Translations under genes and position numbers: made by a program
From: Crocodylus rhombifer
Lineage: Eukaryota; Chordata; Crocodylia; Crocodylidae
DNA length: 64,000 nt
NCBI GenBank assembly: GCA_038503035.1
Contig: JAVSML010024617.1
Coordinates: forward strand, 62,001 to 126,000
Reading direction: 5' to 3'
Part shown: positions 1 to 11,140 of the stretch, one piece after another
Position numbering within the stretch: position 1 is the stretch's first letter
Layout: each line of letters begins with the position of its first letter
The notes under the pieces: generated by a model
The model's input: the letters and a program-made list of their open reading frames with translations, nothing else
The model's database searches: none
What the model was told of the DNA's origin: nothing

Positions 1-2878
1 CAGCATGGGGAACATTTTTTTGTTCCCAGTGTGCCTCTTGTGCTGTCTCAGACTGCTTTGCGATAGTGCAACAGGCATGTGCTCTCTCATCTGGGTTTAT
101 TTTGAGAATCATGTTGGCGTACACAATAATGCTAATTAACGTAGCACCCTGCCACACCCTTTAAAGTAATTCAATGCATTCTAGGGTGCCAGAAAATCCT
201 GGCTAAGAATCACTGATTTAGGGTTCCTGACTAAATGGTTGGGGTTGACAATTCTAATTGTCTGGCAAATTCAGACCTGAGGTTGGAGTTTGTGCTATTC
301 TCTCATGTTACCTTGTTCCTAAGCCCAGGAATGGTTCAGCTTAGACTCTTGTAATGAGGTACATGGCTCAGAAGCTGAAGTCCAGCTGCAGGGGGTTAGA
401 CAGAGAAGCCTGCCTGCCTAGAAGCCCTGGGTCAGTTGACAGGAATGATTAATTGGCCCTAAGAGAAGTTAAAAGCTCCCAGGGAGGGCAAAGAAAGAAG
501 GGAGTAGTCTGGTTTCCTGAGACAAGCACTGAGCCTGGGTTGCCTCTTTCCTGAAGTCTGAAGAAACACCAGAGATTTTGCTTTTGTTTGTTGTTATTTG
601 CCTGTTGCTTGCCTGGTTTGTTGTGGGGACAAGCTTTCCCCCTGTAAACTAAGTGGCCTGGAACTGAGAGTTGATTGGACTTTATGAGCAAACTGGCTCC
701 TGGGTTAGGCTAAAAGAGGGGCAACTCACTACAACTTTGTGTGTATCTTTTATTTTGGAGCAAGATGAAAAATGGTCTGTTGCTCATACTAATCAAAGTC
801 TGAGATATTTACTAGGCACTACATGGGGAAAACATTACTCTCCTAACAGGGCTGCACCAACTAGTTAGGGCAGTTTGCAAAGGAAGTGTTTCAGCCTTTC
901 CATTTACAGCTGATGATAACTCATTGTTTGTCTTGCTTAGAGAATAAAAATGGCCCATTTTATGTGATGTCTACTCAGTTCATTGATCCCTTTCTGGCAT
1001 AGTGTTCATTTGCTTTTCTGGATGGCTTTGGGGGAAAAAAACACCAAACTTCCTCTGCAAAGTGCTCATAATTTCCATGCTATCTATGGCTGAACATATA
1101 CCTACCTCCCTTTCATAACCTGTCTACTTATAAAATAATTTGCAGTACAATCAGCTAAGCCAAAAAATGTATGTGCAATAGAATAGATGATTTAGAGATG
1201 GGTTTTTTTGCTCCTGAACTCCACATCCTTGAAAGTGGGCTGTCTGTTAGTTAAATCCTTCACAGAAGAAATTTTAACATCACTTGATTTTCAATAGCAA
1301 CTTAACCAGACCTCAATTTTGTCAAAGACATTTAAATCCACTTCTGTCACATTCATATTTATAAATAAGAATTGAAAGTGTAGGAAATTGCTAAAATCTT
1401 AAAGAAGTAGTAAGGTGGAAGGAAGACAAAGATAATTCAATATAAACCACAGGAAAAGTTCATGCCACATTATTAGGATCTCCTGATAGAGAAATGTTTA
1501 GAAAATTTAAAAATACTGAGCACTAGAAAAAACTCTACAGCCAGAGCCACTTAAATACTGGACAGATGATAAACCAGATATTACTGATAATATTTAATTA
1601 ATAGATTCAGACTATTAATTAGTTCTGCAGCTCCACTGATGTGCATGGTGTTTTATGGCAAGAAACTTAAAGGGCCAAATTGGGCTCAGCTGCTCCAAGG
1701 ATGCACAAGATAAGGCAGATACAAGGAATCTCTCACTCAAAAGTCGCCTGTACAGCAGCTGGGCACATTTATGGTCCAAGGGGTCCTGAGGCAGTGGTCA
1801 CAGCTATAGACACAAATTGATTAATCCGCTGTCATCAGAATTGATTACAATCTTCCCCCTGATTTGGATGTAAGCACACTGAGACAAAAATCACCTGCTA
1901 CTGCATGTGCATACAGTGTGTAGCCCAATGGGGTCCTATCACTGGTTTCTCTTTACATTACTGTAATAAATATAAATAATAAATAAATTACTAGACTATA
2001 ACTAGGTGCAAGATAATGCCATAACCTACAAGCATAACTCCTGTAAACTGCTGTGGGAGCGCTGCCTGAGCAAGGACTAGGCTGTTAAAGAGTTCAGAAG
2101 GTGAGTTATCCAGGACTGTGTGAATTTTATGTACAAGTGCTGTTGCCCAGAGCCATTCCAGTTCTTTACAGTCTTAAGAATCAATGAGCCTTATTTACAA
2201 TCAAGATTTCATATTTCAACTCCAAAGTCAATTGGATTTTTATATCCTTCACAATAATATTGTGAGCTGGTTGTATTACCTTTCAGTCAGGGCCTCCCCT
2301 CATGGAAAGAGCAGATATAAAGAACAGACTGACTCCCTTATTTACATGCCCTGGCATTATTCATTAGGCTTTTCCCTTTGTGTTACACATACACAGATAG
2401 GATTCCAGGTAAGATAAGACTCAGCCATAGATGGGTCTGTCTCATTAGATGTGACAAGGAAAAATTAGCAGGTGAATCCTCTGACTATTCTTGTCCCTAG
2501 TTTCAGGGGCTCTTTGATTATTATCCCCATTCTTTTTTTGTTACTCACTTTTTTTGTATGTTCAAAGCAATAATGGCCAAATAAGCAGTAATTCTTTCAA
2601 ATCAACACTTTAAAATATATTGCAGTATTTTTAAACACCTCAGAAAATACATATGTGACTTTATAATCATATACATATACAAGAGACAAAGAAACTGCAT
2701 TCTCTTCACAGAAGGCAGATAATATCCAAGTTAAGTATCTTTCCTCATATACTTCATCTACAATCAATAGTATCATTACCAAATACCAAATTAGCAAATA
2801 GCATCATTACCACATCTGTAATTCTATCAGGAGCTAATTTCATCATAGCTGCCCTTCCAAACACAGAGTCTATGCAGA
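1..2878. other. Unrecognised single-copy-like DNA
   Basis: No reading frame here has recognisable protein motifs, and I see no transposon end, RNA gene or array. The sequence is AT-rich with short A/T-only patches, for example near 1966-1996. Open frames are under 90 codons and match nothing I know. An old decayed repeat between about 230 and 960 is possible but cannot be supported by eye. Confidence 0.5.
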
Positions 2879-4148
2879 TAGGGAAGTATTTGATTTGGAA
2901 TTAGATTTGGCCAATTCAGAGGACAGTGATTTGAATCAGAGATTTCGATCATTGACCGGAATTGATTCCGTCAAACTGGCTTCAGAAGATTCGGCAATTT
3001 GGATTGGCTGAGAGGTAGGCACAGCCAGCAGCTACCGGTTCTCCCTAAGGTGTAGGCTGGGGGCTGGAAAGAGCCATGGGAGAAGCCCCCATGGTTGCCC
3101 TGCCTGGGCCCATCCCCTGTCCGGCCCCAGTCTAGTCCTGGCACTAAAAAAAATAAATAAATAAGCCCGGCACTCACTGGCTCTGGCAGCAGCAATTGTG
3201 GTCTCTGGGTGCTTGTAGCAGAGCCCCCCCACACAGCACAGGGCAGTGGGGGGCAGTAGGAATTGCCTCCCCATGTGGCACCCATGCAGCACGTGCCCCA
3301 TGGCGCAGGTGCAATGTGGCTCAGCAGGGCACCGTGTGCTGCCTGGAAGCTGGGGTCACTGGGGCTGAGCGCTGCCGGGTTCCACCTGACACGCAGATCC
3401 ATCCCAGCTCCCAGACAGCATGTGGTGCCCTGCTGAGCCATACTGCAGCCACGCGATGTGACAGCTGGCGCACTGATGCCAACCTGGGGCTGATCCCCAC
3501 TGCCCTGCGCTGCATGGGGAGGTTCTGCCCTGCCATAAATACATAGAAGTCCCAATTGCTGCTGCTGCAGCTGGTGAGTATGGGGTTTTTGTTCTGGGTT
3601 CTTTTTAAGTGCTGGAAGCTGGGCCAGGCAGGGTATGGGGCCAGACAGAGCAGCCATGGGGCTTCTCCTGTGGCTTCTCCAGCTGGGCCTGCCTCTGCCC
3701 CCATGTGGGGAGCTGCAGCAGCTCTGCCCTGCTGGGTGGGAGGGGCTTCATTCAGGCACAGCTAGTTCTGGGCAGCAACAGGGCATAGCCCCTGCTCCCA
3801 GCGCTGCCGCACCTGCAGCCTGCTCCCCTGCCCCCCACCCTGAGTAATATACCCCCCCGCCCCGGCTGGGCAGATTGTCCCAGCCCCAATCCCTTCACTC
3901 CCACATGCCCATTCTCGCCCCCAAACCCAACAGATTTACCAGCTGGAGGCAGCTGTGTCAGCTGCCTATTTAGTCTATGGCTGAATCTCTGAAGCAGCTG
4001 AATCTTTTCTGAATCAATTCAGATGCTTCAAATCAATTTGGAGCTTTTACTTAGTCTCCCGATTTGATTCAGATTCAGAGATTCGGTCCCCTAATTGAAC
4101 CAAATCTTCTTTGAATTGAATCAGCTACCAAAGCTTCACACAGCCCTA
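2879..4148. mobile_element. Foldback-type DNA element, copy 1
   Basis: The left end starts TAGGGAAG and the right end closes with CTTCACACAGCCCTA, so both termini read TAGGG inwards. The outer parts are AT-rich, built from repeated GATTCAG/GATTTGG words; the core is GC-rich. The core is inverted-repeated: the block with CCATGGGAGAAGCC near 3075 returns in reverse complement near 3655-3690; the GCAGCAGCAATT block near 3187 returns near 3550; and TGGCTCAGCAGGGCACC at 3317 returns in reverse near 3430. The fold centre is about 3379. The right arm has about 270 extra bases. There is no transposase frame, so it is non-autonomous. I could not see a clean target-site duplication. A second copy lies at 35810-36465. 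Confidence 0.7.
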
Positions 4149-7145
4149 CAAACTAGTATCATCAACCTATTCTTCATCCATAATAAATTGTAGATACTGG
4201 TAGACTGAGGTCCTCAAAGAACTGAACCAAACCAAGCTAATCACTTATTTACCAAAGAGGATAGAATAATCTAAATATTTAGAAAATTTATTGTGCTTTC
4301 AGGCACAGTCACTGATTTTAAAACATACTTCAGCTATAGTTATGACACAAGCTAGGTTGGAGGTGGGCCCTTTATGAGGCCACAGACGAAGCTTAAGATT
4401 GTTGCTTGAATGCATAATATGATATTTATATGTTTACATTTATTTATAAGACTGGGGTTATTTAAAAAATGGCAAAGCCCCCTTCTTCAAGTGTGCACCA
4501 AACTCCTATTTCTAGCCTCAAGAAATCATGAATATTGGAACTAAGAGCTGTTTCTGGCTAAGGACTAACTGTTGTCTAACCTGGGCCATATGCCAATGTA
4601 ATTTTGGTGGAGAGAGGTGGGGATGAAATATTCCTCTAGCTAGTTTTTTAAAGAGTGACAGCTGTTTGAAGGTGCTTAAGGGTCTGGAATGTCAGAATAA
4701 GTCCTAAGAGAACTGGATTAGTGAGCAGAAAGCAAGTGAGGAAGTCAAAGGTACATGACAAATGCACTTTATGATATAGCTGTAATTTATTGTAGAGATA
4801 TCAGTCACACGCATGTGCTGTACACACACAATATATGTATATATTTAGGAAGTAACCATTCACTTCATCTGTTATCCAATATATGATTTCCATAAGAAAG
4901 TTACCTTGCTCCTCACTAGCTGTGAATATCTTTCCTGTCATATTCTCAGCACCATTATTCAGCTCCCTTGGGTGACATGAAATTAATGATATTCCCACAA
5001 AGTAAACATGTTAATGATGTCCAGATAAACTGGGAATCTTTGCACAGTCCAAGAGGACCTAACTGAACAGATCTTTTAATGTATGACTTTCACAAGTTAA
5101 TATCATTTTCACAGCTACATGAATGTTTTGCATAGCGAGATAGGGAGGAATTGCCCCTCCCACTATCAAATTAAGGGGAACTTTCTACTACTCTGTGAAA
5201 TTAGATAATATTTTACATTATACATTTTCACAATGTAGCCCACTGAGACCTGTATCTTTGTCTTCCTGGTTTTGTCCTTGGAATTTCCTGCTTTTCCTTG
5301 GTAACTGTTTGCTGTTCTTGCTGTTCCTTCATTACTCAGTGGCTTGCCCTCCTTTCCTTTAACTGTATGTTTTTTAGATTTTGAGAATGATAAGTAGCTT
5401 CTAGTGTAAACATACCAGTCTCTTGCAGAGTCCACATCAATGTCATAATCAAAATTCATTGTCAAAGAATAACCCATCACCAGAAACTATGTTCAGTTCT
5501 GAATAATAAATTTATAAAAATTAAAATATGTTTATAGGAAATTCTGTGAACAGAATAAAAATAAAAAAGTGAATTCATCAAATAAATTATTTTCTACAAA
5601 TAGGAAATAACTACTTTTCCATCCCTGCCATCCCTAGTGTTCTCCATTAAAAAGTCAATATTTGAAATAGTAGCAGCATAATAGTATCTGGAATACTACT
5701 GCTTCCCTTATATTTGAAACAGAAAGTAGCAGCTAGCCAAACCTTGAAGTTCTCTGTAGAACTGACTGTATAAACTGACTAACAGCTTCAAGATTGGTAG
5801 CTGTGTGACGTCTGGAAAACAAAGTTAACCCCAGCACGTTCATGAACATTTACTGAGCAAGGCAGAAAAAAACCCACTGATTCTCACAGGTTGTGGAAGT
5901 GTGATTAAACTTATGCCCTTTTGCTAAATTATACAGTGAACATTTTAGTAATATGAGCTAGGCACAAGGCAGAAAATCCATTCATACTACATTCATATCA
6001 GATCAGACTAAAGTTATATGGAAATTCAAGGTGGTTAATAGTTATGTTAACACAAGTCTTAGGAAATGTTATTAAAAATGGTCTATTTCATTTGAGAGAG
6101 TAATAACAATTTCTGCTAGTAAGAGCCTGAGTTGTACAACTTATGAAAAATGATCAACCACTTCAAAGCAGATGAATGATTAATAGCAAAGTGTGTCACA
6201 GGGCTTGGTTCATCCATGAAAAGTGCAGCAAGATAATGTAATGATTAGTAAGCACTTAAGGCATCAGGTTCATCAGCAGAGAATGCTCAGTACTTGTTAT
6301 TAACTTCATTAGCACTCAGATCAGACTGCCCTGGATTCTGGAAGCATCTCATTCTCATTGGGCATGCTCAGAGTCTTAACACCAATATTAGAATAGCCTT
6401 AGGCTACTAGCAAATGGCTTGACCAACTTGCATCTTCACTTCCACTGTAGAAATGCTGTATCCTTAAAGATAACACCAAAAAAAATCTTAAGGAATACTT
6501 GACCTTACAGGCCAGCCAATTCTGTTCTGTGAGTAAAAATTTTCTTGTTGAAGCTAAGCTAGCAGGTCCATCCTGGAGAATTTCAGCAGGAATGCTCATC
6601 ATTCTTGGAGTGCTACTCATCATGGCACTGAGGATCAACACATGATGAGAAAGTATCTCCTACAGTTTATCATTTTTCAAATACTGCACTGTTGCTATTT
6701 CTGTAACAATGATGAAATATTTGGTTTCTTCAGCTACATTTTAACAAGAAATGCTCAGAAAATGGCCACTGTGGAATTGGACTGGGCTATCTCCCCTATC
6801 ACTGACTATGGAAAATCTGGCAACACCATGAATAGATTAATATATTTTGATTTGTTATTCCATTAATTAATTATTCTCTTGTAAATGTCTGAAAGAAGGT
6901 AAAAGAAGCAAAGATAATTGCCTCAATAATGTGCTTGTATGTTAAAACTCTTTTGCACATGAAAAATACGTAGTCACATTCTGCTTTCTGAGATAATCTC
7001 TTACCATAAAAGTAATCAGGGTTGGATGCATCTGTCTGAGCATGGCATTTGACTTACCAAACAGAAAGCATTAACGGTCATTATGATACAAGTTTGATTT
7101 CAGTTTGCTCTATCAAGGTGTTTACTTGCATAGCTGGCTTCCAGA
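4149..7145. other. Unrecognised AT-rich spacer
   Basis: I see no gene, RNA or mobile-element end. A short alternating purine/pyrimidine patch lies near 4803-4845. The longest frame (minus strand, 5166-5480) has unbiased composition and no family match. The stretch ends at the left ATATAG flank of the CR1 copy at 7152. Confidence 0.5.
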
Positions 7146-7151
7146 ATATAG

Positions 7152-8405
7152 CGCCCATCTTTAAGAAAGGTAAGAAGGAGGATCCAGGAAATTACAGACC
7201 AGTCAGCTTCATCTCAGCTGCCAGAAAAATCATGGACAAGGTCCTCAAGGAACCCATTTCTAAGCACTTGGTGGAGGAAAAAAGTGATCAAGAACAGTCA
7301 GCACAGGTTCACCAAGGCAAGTTATGCTTGGCCAACCTGATTGCTTTCTATGATGAGTTGACTGGCTCTGTGGATGCAGGGAAAGCAGTGGACATGATAT
7401 ACCTTGACTTTACGAAGGCTTTTGATATGGTCTCCCACAGCATTCTTGCAAGCAAGTTAAGGAAGTACGGGATGAATGGACTGTAGGGTGAATAAAAGGC
7501 TGGTTGGATTGTTGGGCTCAATGGGTAGTGATCAATGACTTGAGGTCTAGTTGGCAACCAGTGTCAAGTGGAGTGCCCCAGGGGTTGGTACTGGGGCTAG
7601 TTTTGTTCAAAATTTTAATTAGTGATCTAGAAGTTGGGATCAATTGCACCTTAAGCAAGTGTATGGATGATACCAAGCTGTTCGGAGTAGTAGATATGCT
7701 TGAGGGTAGGGCTAGGATCCAGTGACCTAAACAACTTGGAAGATTGAACCAAAAGAAATCACATGAGGTTCAACAAGGACAAGTGCAAAGTCCTGCACTT
7801 AGGATGGAACAGTCCCATGTTCTGCTACAGGCTTGGGACCAACTGGCTAAGCAGCAGCTCTGCAGAAAAGGACCTGGGGACAATAAACTGGATATGAGTG
7901 TGTCCTTGTTGCCAAGAAGGCTAACAGCATACTGGATTGCATTTACAGAAGTGTTGCCAGATGATCAAGGGAAGTAATTATTCCTGTCTATTCTTCACTG
8001 GTGAGGCCACATTTCAAGTACTGTGTTCAGTTTTGGGCCCCCCACTACAGAAAGGATGGGCCAAGTTGACAGAGTCCAGCAGAGAACAAAGAAAATGGTT
8101 AGTGGCCTGGAGCACATGACTTCTAAGGACAGGTTGAGGGAACTGAACTAATTTAGTCTTCAGAAAAGAAGACTAAAGAGGGATTTAATAGCAGCCTTTA
8201 ACTACCTGAAGGGTGGTTCCAAAGACAATGAAGCTAGACTGCTGTCAGTGGTGGCAGATGACAGAACAAGAAGTACTTGTTTCAAGTTGCAGCAAGAAAA
8301 GTTTAAATTGTATTTTAAGAAAAAAACTGTCTCTATAAGGGTGGTAAAACACTGGAACGGGTTACCTAGAGACATGGTAGAATCTCTAACCTTGGAGGTT
8401 TTTTA
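7152..8405 (+). pseudogene. CR1 ORF2 remnant (reverse transcriptase)
   Basis: Translation across frames gives reverse-transcriptase landmarks in order: PIFKKGKKEDPGNYRPVS at about 7157-7210, IYLDFTKAFDMVSH near 7400-7440 (a catalytic-aspartate block), SGVPQGLVLG near 7567, and a degraded YADD-box equivalent CMDDTKL near 7660-7680 in place of the usual FADDTKL. Frame changes occur near 7487, 7725 and later. The C-terminal CR1 region follows as scraps (around 7990-8140 and 8340-8400). The protein would have reverse-transcribed CR1 RNA; this copy cannot make it. The N-terminal endonuclease is absent because of 5' truncation. Confidence 0.85.
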
Positions 8406-8528
8406 AGGCCCAGCTTGACAAAACCCTTGCTGGAATGATCTACTTGGGGATGGTCCTGCTTTGAGCAAGTGCTTGGATTAGATGACCTCCTGAGGTCTCT
8501 TCCAACACCAATTTTCTATGATTCTATG
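7152..8528 (+). mobile_element. CR1 LINE, 5'-truncated, old copy
   Basis: A 1.38-kb 3' fragment of a CR1 non-LTR retrotransposon. It ends in the CR1 3' block (GATGACCTCCTGAGGTCTCT.., then ATTCTATG-type repeats) at 8481-8528. The hexamer ATATAG lies at 7146-7151 and again at 8529-8534, which fits a target-site duplication and fixes both ends. Truncation falls inside the reverse-transcriptase domain. Many substitutions and frameshifts make it one of the more decayed copies in the window. Confidence 0.88.
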
Positions 8529-8534
8529 ATATAG

Positions 8535-9937
8535 TGGAATGATAGGGGATGATCCTCCCCCTCTATGGAGTATGTCTAGTTCAAGGCTTCAAACATTTTA
8601 ATTAATATTTTTCTTGTCCTGTTTTGCAAAACAAAAATTAAAAAGAAAAAATTAGAATTGGTCTTAAATTTTTCAGCCAGGGATTTTAGCTAATTACATA
8701 TATAAAATAGGCATTTAAATAAGCAGTTTAACTTTCCAAAGAGTTGTGTTGCAAAACAGAGATACTTAGTGCATTTGCAAACCAGACCACTTAAGTAGGG
8801 TCATCAATATGGACTAAGAAGTTTAAGCTCTCATTTTTAAAACTTTTGTCCTTTATGTCCAGTTTCAAGCCACATATTCCCTTTTTGTGGGGCACAATCA
8901 GGAAAATAATGAAAACTGACCTTGAATTATAAGGCGAAAAGATAGAAAATGTAACTTTCTATTATGTAAATTATGCTCAGGATTTTCATTTTTAAGTTGT
9001 TTTTTTTCTGTCTTGCTTCTAAATAGGGTCACTTTTAACAGGTCACAATTGTCATAAAGTTAAATATCAGTAAAGACAAGAGCTTGTAACAGGTTTAAAG
9101 GAATTTAATTATAATAATACTTTATACTTTCACAGTTTGAGCCTGCATTCCTTGCACATCCAAAACTGCTAGTGACTTTAATGAGACTTGAGAAGGCATA
9201 AAGAATGTATGATCTACCCGATCTCATGTAGCATGTTTTATCATGAAAGCATTCTATATAAACTATCTCATGAAAGGAGACTATGAAACAATGTTCAAGG
9301 ATTAGATAGTGTGAATCCCTGAACACATCTTCAAAAGAAGGAGAGGATGAAAATAGCCTCTTCCGCCATTTGTGTCCCTAGTTGTGTAAGACTGGACAGA
9401 ATGGGAGACCAGAATTACTTACACAGAAAATAGGAAATACAAGCACTACCCAGAATTTGGAGTCTCCTCACTAGTTAGTTCTAGGGTTAAGTTCTCCCCT
9501 AGGGTTCCATGAATAGAAGGGAAACCATTCCCCAAGTCTCAGTTGGGAAACACAGAATAAGTCTATTCCTCCCTCCCATTAATTCTTTGAAAACTCCTCC
9601 ATGAGTTTCTTCAATTTGAGAAGAGTTAGGTCTCCAGGTTAGTTGGGCTATTTCTGATTTTTCGCCCAAATACCAATGGTACTAAGTCTTGCAGTTTTTA
9701 ACTCCCACCAGAAACAAAGGACATGCAGTAAGCAGCCAGATTCTCGTGAGGTCTCTGGATGCTACAATATAAATATGATACCTTTCATTAACAAATCGTA
9801 CAGGCTAGCATGACAGATACCTCATTATAGTTGCTAAAGCTTATTAAGTTCCTCCAGAGTCTTGGTCAACTAGGTTCAGGGTAGCATTCTTCTAAGTACT
9901 AGATTTGTGTCACATTTATTCCCCTCTCAGTGTCAAT
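8535..9937. other. Unrecognised AT-rich spacer
   Basis: Starts just after the right flank repeat of the preceding CR1. I see no coding motif, RNA gene, tandem array or element end. Confidence 0.5.
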
Positions 9938-10067
9938 GGGAGCATCTACACAAGATGTTTACTGTGTTGACCAATTAGCTCTGCAGTAAAATATCACCAT
10001 CTACATGTGCGGTGCTGTCAGAAGTAAACTGATTAACTCTGCTGTAGGATAGTACTGCCAGACACAT

Positions 10068-10520
10068 AGGCCACATCCAGATGAGCACAGCTATGTGGTA
10101 TGTCACACCACAGACACGTTTGCAGCACCACATACCACAAGTTCAGTTGTTCTCTGCACTGCAAGGGAGCAGCACAGATCATTTTGTTGACCCCTGGATA
10201 TCCAGGGGTCAAAAAAACCCACAGAGAAAAAATGCAGAGAGACACAAATGGGGACAGTATGCAACACTCAAAACCAGAGCCAGGCCAGCTGGAGTTGCAC
10301 TGTGGCTTCCAGCCAGGCTCCCTGTGGCAGAATCACTGCTGCTGCAGCCCCAGGAGGCCCCCAGGGCCCCAGGTAAGGCTGTTGGGGCCAGCCCACTGCT
10401 TGCCACATGCGAGAGCATGCGTGGCATGGGTGTTCCCCAGGGCCAACTATCAGAGGTGCAAGGTGCACTGCTGCTGCTTGTCCCTAGGGAACCAAATGTC
10501 CACACCACATGTGGATACAA
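10068..10520 (-). mobile_element. Inner dispersed element, related to 58569-59076
   Basis: The left edge GGCCACATCCAGATGAGCAC closely matches the left edge of the copy at 58569 (GGGCACATCCAGATGAGCAC). The interior (10250-10400: CAAAACCAGAGCC.., CCCCAGGAGG.., GGGCCCCAGGT) matches the reverse complement of 58700-58880. The two copies are thus in opposite orientation. The right edge near ATGTGGAT (about 10510-10520) is approximate. It has no coding capacity and contains the palindrome at 10187-10212. Confidence 0.55.
10187..10212. repeat. 26-bp perfect palindrome
   Basis: The bases from TTGACCCCTGG to CCAGGGGTCAA, centred on GATATC, read the same on both strands without mismatch. It could extrude as a cruciform with 13-bp arms. 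It sits inside a non-autonomous element and is best read as part of that element. Confidence 0.9.
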
Positions 10521-11140
10521 CCACAAGTATTATCAAATGGAAAAGTTATTTACTTCACCACAATGCACATGTAGATGCTGGCTGAAACACAAGTGTGCTT
10601 CAGTGTAGGGGCTGCCAGCTAGCCCTGCACTGAAACACCCTCATGTCCCAATCCAGCCCCTTGACAATATGTTGAACTGGGTCACAGCAGCCCCAGGCTG
10701 GCAGGCTAACCCCTGGGTATGGGCAACTGGTGCCTCCCAAGTCTGGGGGGCACCTTCAGGCAGCATTGGTGGTGGGGCCGGAGCTAGCAAGCTCCCTCAG
10801 ATGCCACCATCAGCACTGGCGGCAGGGCCAGAGCTGGCGAGCTCCCATAGGTGCTGCCACTGTAGTCGGCAGCGGCAGCAGAGCTGGAGAGCTCCCACAG
10901 GCACTGCCGTCAGCAGCGGCCCTGTCAGGTGTGGCCCTGTCAGGTGCCTCCCCCCCACCGTGTCCCTCCACTTGCTGCCTATGTCCCTGAGGCACCCCAT
11001 CAACTAGGGTGGCTCCACCCCAGTCAAACATGCTGCTGTCCTGGGAGCACATGCAAACATGGTACCAGGCAAAATAAACTCCAGCATAAACTGCACTGGA
11101 GTTTTTTCGGCTGCATTCATTGAATGTGTAGATGGACCCA

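Larger units (their letters stand above)
9938..11140. mobile_element. TIR DNA element with a second element inside
   Basis: The left end GGGAGCATCTACACAAG and the right end GTGTAGATGGACCC are inverted versions of one terminus (GGG..CATCTACAC). The same terminus type bounds 51063-52193. No transposase-like frame exists; the interior is GC-rich and low complexity (10620-11000: repeated GGCGAGCTCCCA / GCAGCAGC words). The inner segment 10068-10520 matches another element of the window in reverse orientation. No convincing target-site duplication was visible. Superfamily not determined; hAT-like is only a guess. Confidence 0.55.

Noticed and set aside
2971..3704. Long minus-strand frames of up to 228 codons
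   Set aside because: They lie in the GC-rich inverted core of a foldback element; comparable frames occur in the mirrored half and on the other strand.
5166..5480. Minus-strand 104-codon frame with a GT donor-like word after ..ARDW
   Set aside because: Considered as a host exon, but upstream extension in every frame meets a stop close to the only acceptor-like site and no family is recognised.
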